Assembly (NCBI RefSeq): GCF_916858675.1
Contig: NZ_CAKASM010000016.1
Span: forward strand, 1-64,000
Origin: Sphingomonas sp. Leaf21
GTDB lineage: Bacteria; Pseudomonadota; Alphaproteobacteria; Sphingomonadales; Sphingomonadaceae
DNA length: 64,000 bases
Direction: 5' to 3'
The notes under the pieces were generated by a model. The model did not search any database. It was given only the letters and a program-made list of their open reading frames with translations, and was not told the DNA's origin. A program made the position numbers and the translations under genes. Below, one piece after another: positions 61,095 to 64,000 of this stretch; the stretch's first letter is position 1, and every line of letters starts with the position of its first letter.

Positions 61095-62815
61095 GTTCGC
61101 CCATGGCCTCGCTTCAATCGCTCGGACGGGCGTTGATGCTGCCCATCGCGGTCCTGCCGGTGGCGGGATTGCTGCTGCGCCTCGGCCAGGCGGACATGCT
61201 GAACATCGCCTTCATGGCGAATGCGGGCAATGCGATCTTCGACAATCTGGGGCTGTTGTTCGCGGTCGGCGTCGCCACCGCGTTCGCGCGTGACGGCAAT
61301 GGTGCGGCGGCGCTGGCGGGGATCACCTGTTACCTCGTCACCATCAAGGGGGCCGAGACGCTGGTCGTGCCGCCCGCCGGAACCGGCGCCGGACTGGCCA
61401 AGGATATTGCCGCGACCGTCGAGGCGGCCTGGCGAACCAAGTCGGTCCATAAGTTCGACGTGCCGGTCGGCATCGTCGCCGGATTGATCGGCGGCAGTTC
61501 CTACAACCGGTTCGCGACGATCAAGATGCCGGAATATCTGGCGTTCTTCGGCGGTCGCCGCTTCGTGCCGATCATCTCCGGGATCACCGGACTGGGGCTG
61601 GCGGCGTTGCTGGGTCTGTCCTTCGGGCCGATCAATGCCGGGATCGACGGGCTGAGCCAGGGCGTCGTGCAGGCCGGGGGACTGGGGCTGTTCGCGTTCG
61701 GCGTGCTCAACCGGCTGTTGATCGTCACCGGTCTCCACCACATCCTGAACACCGTCGCCTATTTCGTCGTCGGCGATTTCCACGGCAAGACGGGCGACCT
61801 GAACCGCTTCTTTGCGGGCGACCCGACAGCGGGCGCGTTCATGAGCGGTTTCTTCCCGGTCATGATGTTCGGCCTGCCCGCCGCCTGCCTGGCCATGTAT
61901 CACGAGGCCCTGCCCGCGCGTAAGAAGGCGGTCGGCGGCATGTTGTTCAGCCTGGCGCTGATGTCGTTCCTGACCGGCGTGACCGAGCCGATCGAGTTCA
62001 GCTTCATGTTCCTGGCGCCGGTCCTCTACGCCTTCCACGCCATTCTTACCGGCGTGTCGGAAGCGTTGATGAACGCGCTCGGCGTCCGGCTCGGCTATAC
62101 CTTCTCGGCGGGGCTGTTCGATTACGTCATCAATTTCGGCAAGGCGACCAAACCCCTGCTGCTGATCCCGGTCGGCGCCGTCTATGCGCTGCTCTATTAT
62201 GCGGTGTTCCGCTTCGCGATCCGCCGCTGGAACCTGCAGACGCCGGGGCGCGAACCCGACGACGCCGAAGGCGAACTGGTCGAGAGTGGCGCGGCGCCGG
62301 TCGAGGGCGGTCGTGGCGCAAGCTTCGTCGCCGCCATGGGTGGCAGCACCAATCTGACCGAGGTCGCGGCCTGCACCACGCGCCTCCGCCTGATCGTCGC
62401 CGACCCCGCCAAGGTCGACGAGCCCGGCCTGAAGCGGCTGGGCGCGCGGGGAATCCTGCGTCCGTCCGCCAATGGCGTGCAGGTGGTGCTGGGCCCGGTC
62501 GCGGATACCGTCGCGATGGAAATGCGGGCCGCGATCGAGAGCGGCCCGATCGCCGGGTCGGCGGCATCGGTCCGCGCCGTGCCCGTCGCCACCGCGCCGA
62601 CACCGTCGTCCGCAACCGACCCGTCGCAGGTCACCCTGCCGGATGCGCTGGCCAAGGCGCTGGGCGGGCGCGATAATTTAACCTCGATCGCGCACTATGC
62701 CGGACGCTGGCGCATCGAATTGAAGGATACGGATCGCGTCGCGACCGAACTTCCGCCGGGCGCGCGCGCAATCGCGCGGGTGGGCGGAAATGTCGTCCAT
62801 CTGCTGGAAGGTTAA
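61091..62815 (+). CDS. nagE: PTS N-acetylglucosamine transporter EIIC-EIIB with degenerate second EIIB
   Basis: The 574-residue protein has an EIIC membrane domain (residues about 1-385: LMLPIAVLPVAGLLLRLG, GVTEPIEFSFMFLAP), a functional EIIB with the phospho-cysteine Cys428 (VAACTTRLRL), a linker, and a second EIIB-like domain (LAKALGGRDNLTSIAHYAGR). In the second, tyrosine 536 replaces the cysteine, so it cannot be phosphorylated. NagE would carry GlcNAc in as GlcNAc-6-P, using phosphate from NagF. No EIIA is attached, as expected, because NagF supplies it. It is the last gene of the operon. Confidence 0.95.
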   Translation: MSSPMASLQSLGRALMLPIAVLPVAGLLLRLGQADMLNIAFMANAGNAIFDNLGLLFAVGVATAFARDGNGAAALAGITCYLVTIKGAETLVVPPAGTGAGLAKDIAATVEAAWRTKSVHKFDVPVGIVAGLIGGSSYNRFATIKMPEYLAFFGGRRFVPIISGITGLGLAALLGLSFGPINAGIDGLSQGVVQAGGLGLFAFGVLNRLLIVTGLHHILNTVAYFVVGDFHGKTGDLNRFFAGDPTAGAFMSGFFPVMMFGLPAACLAMYHEALPARKKAVGGMLFSLALMSFLTGVTEPIEFSFMFLAPVLYAFHAILTGVSEALMNALGVRLGYTFSAGLFDYVINFGKATKPLLLIPVGAVYALLYYAVFRFAIRRWNLQTPGREPDDAEGELVESGAAPVEGGRGASFVAAMGGSTNLTEVAACTTRLRLIVADPAKVDEPGLKRLGARGILRPSANGVQVVLGPVADTVAMEMRAAIESGPIAGSAASVRAVPVATAPTPSSATDPSQVTLPDALAKALGGRDNLTSIAHYAGRWRIELKDTDRVATELPPGARAIARVGGNVVHLLEG

Positions 62816-62933
62816 AAGATCGAAATTCGAGGTTAATGATGTTGCGACGCGTCAACCAATCGGGGTAAGTCGGACGGGTTCCATAAAGTACGATTACGGT
62901 TCTTCGTCGTCGGGTCGCAACGGAGTGAATTGC

Positions 62934-63719
62934 TTGATCACGGACATGGTCGACGGCGCTGACGACAAGCGGCTCTATCGCGCGCCGGCACTGGAAAAGG
63001 GCCTCGACATCCTCGAGCTGCTGTCGGCGGAAGACAGCCCGCTGACGATGAGCGCGATCGTCAACCGGCTGGGCCGTTCGACCGGCGAGCTGTTCCGGAT
63101 GATCCAGGTCCTCGAACATCGCGGTTATGTGACGCAGGGGCCCGACGGCTATGTCATGACCTCGCGGCTGTTCCACCTCGGTTTGAAGCGGCCGCCGGTG
63201 CGCAGCCTGATGGAGCAGGCGCTGCCCCTGATGCGGGGGCTGGCGGATCGCATCGGCCAGTCCTGCTATCTCGCCATCCCTTCGGGCGCGGCCTCGTCGG
63301 TAATCGCGCGGATGGAAGCGGATACGCTGCTCGGCTTCTCCGTCCGTGTCGGCTATCGCCGCGCCCTGCACGAGACGCCGTCGGGCGTGCTGCTCTATGC
63401 CTTCCAGCCCGAGGATACGCGCCACCAGTGGGAGACGCTGTTCGACCCGCCGCTGTCCGAAGCGGCGCTGGACGAACTGCGGGAGACGGCGAACGTGATG
63501 CGCGAACAGGGTTTTGCGCGCGCCGAGAGCAACGAACTGATCGGCATGGTCGAGCTTGCCGCGCCGATCATGCGCGGCACCCGCAGCAGCGCGGTGCTGA
63601 CCGTTCCGTATGTCCGGATCGTCGATGCGTTGAGCAGCGAGGACGAGGCGCTGGCCGAATTGCGCCGCACCGCGCAGCAGATTTCGGACCAGCTTGTCGG
63701 CAACGACGTCCGCATCTGA
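62934..63719 (+). CDS. IclR-family transcriptional regulator
   Basis: The 261-residue protein has an N-terminal winged helix (ALEKGLDILELLSAEDSPLT, then MSAIVNRLGRSTGELFRMIQ) and an IclR effector domain (RGLADRIGQSCYLAIPSGAA, RRALHETPSGVLLYAF, GMVELAAPIMRG). It probably controls a carbohydrate or aromatic catabolic gene, perhaps the preceding nag operon or a hexose gene outside the window, but no operator is evident. The TTG at 62934 has GGAG eight bases upstream; an ATG at 62946 is the alternative. It lies 118 bp after nagE, which is likely a separate transcript. Confidence 0.87.
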   Translation: MITDMVDGADDKRLYRAPALEKGLDILELLSAEDSPLTMSAIVNRLGRSTGELFRMIQVLEHRGYVTQGPDGYVMTSRLFHLGLKRPPVRSLMEQALPLMRGLADRIGQSCYLAIPSGAASSVIARMEADTLLGFSVRVGYRRALHETPSGVLLYAFQPEDTRHQWETLFDPPLSEAALDELRETANVMREQGFARAESNELIGMVELAAPIMRGTRSSAVLTVPYVRIVDALSSEDEALAELRRTAQQISDQLVGNDVRI

Positions 63720-63869
63720 TCGACGCTTGTCGCGAGCACGCTTCGCGGCGATAGGGGCTCCATTCGATTGAACCATTGCCGCAGCCGGGGCTTTACAGTC
63801 CGGCTGCCGAGCCGCCACGCGCGTCACCGGTACGAAGGCGATGGACAGGTCAGCAACAGGGGGCCATGC

Positions 63870-64000
63870 GTGCTGCTGAAATATTATAAGGGTTCGTTCC
63901 TCTTTACCGCGCTGTGCCTCCTCGCCGCCGCGTGGCTGGGATTCGAGAGCACGGGCAGCGTCGGCGGCACGCTGGGCGTGTTGTGGATCGTCCTGGTTCT
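63870..64000 (+). CDS. DUF475 (TerC-like) membrane protein, N-terminal part (partial)
   Basis: The open frame begins at a GTG with AGGGGG six bases upstream and continues beyond the window. Its first residues, LLKYYKGSFLFTALCLLAAA then WLGFESTGSVGGTLGVLWIV, match the N-terminus of DUF475 proteins, which are predicted multi-pass membrane proteins related to TerC. Only about 43 residues are visible, so no function can be assigned. Confidence 0.7.
   Translation, partial: MLLKYYKGSFLFTALCLLAAAWLGFESTGSVGGTLGVLWIVLV

Overview
The window is GC-rich (roughly two thirds G+C), with tightly packed genes, many four-base ATGA/GTGA overlaps, several large TonB-dependent receptors (TBDRs), glycoside hydrolases and a FecI/FecR/FecA-type module. 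Together with GC-rich palindromic intergenic repeats this suggests an alphaproteobacterium of the Sphingomonadaceae (Sphingomonas-like) specialised in taking up plant-derived sugars. That placement is inference from style and gene content. No rRNA, tRNA, CRISPR array, transposase or prophage was recognised.

Layout. (1) 1-13,280: the end of etfA, then a sucrose-type locus: a LacI regulator, a signal-less GH68 sucrose/fructan enzyme, an MFS/GPH sugar symporter, a dipeptidyl peptidase IV, an FAD/NAD(P)-binding protein, a tryptophan-halogenase-like flavoenzyme, a TBDR and a second, very similar LacI regulator. LacI-like dyads lie before the symporter and, as a pair, between the divergent halogenase and TBDR genes. 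(2) 13,280-18,010: a decayed ohr gene beside an intact ohrR with two copies of a palindrome, a large unknown exported protein, two 143-bp tandem repeats and a yghU-type glutathione transferase. (3) 18,080-32,270: cell-surface or soluble glycan biosynthesis. It holds a GT39-like membrane glycosyltransferase, a GT2 with a YdjC/HpnK-type deacetylase, an ECF sigma/FecR/STN-TBDR signalling module, and a six-gene minus-strand operon headed by a sucrose-phosphate synthase-phosphatase fusion followed by four glycosyltransferases and a polysaccharide pyruvyl transferase. (4) 32,490-43,258: a five-gene glycosidase operon (GH2 beta-mannosidase, GH3, GH125, GH92, GH29). (5) 43,550-48,500: a DUF3667 membrane protein, a CPA1 Na+/H+ antiporter, a GT4 and a metallophosphatase. 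(6) 48,810-62,815: a TBDR, divergent from cutC-nagR-nagB(II)-nagA-GH2 beta-galactosidase-nagF-nagE, a complete GlcNAc regulator/PTS/catabolic operon. (7) An IclR regulator and the start of a DUF475 protein.

How it fits together. Sections 4 and 6 together look like a plant-type N-glycan utilisation system. The exported enzymes match alpha- and beta-mannose, core or antennal fucose, probably beta-xylose, and beta-galactose; the PTS and NagA/NagB would consume the released GlcNAc. Several of the enzymes carry twin-arginine-like signals, which points to periplasmic trimming after TonB-dependent uptake. The GlcNAc regulator gene lies in the locus, and its candidate operators share a nine-base word between the two promoter regions. 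Section 1 is a separate sucrose/fructan uptake regulon, and section 3 contains sucrose synthesis used in an unusual operon context. That operon and the halogenase inside the sugar regulon are the least explained parts of the window.
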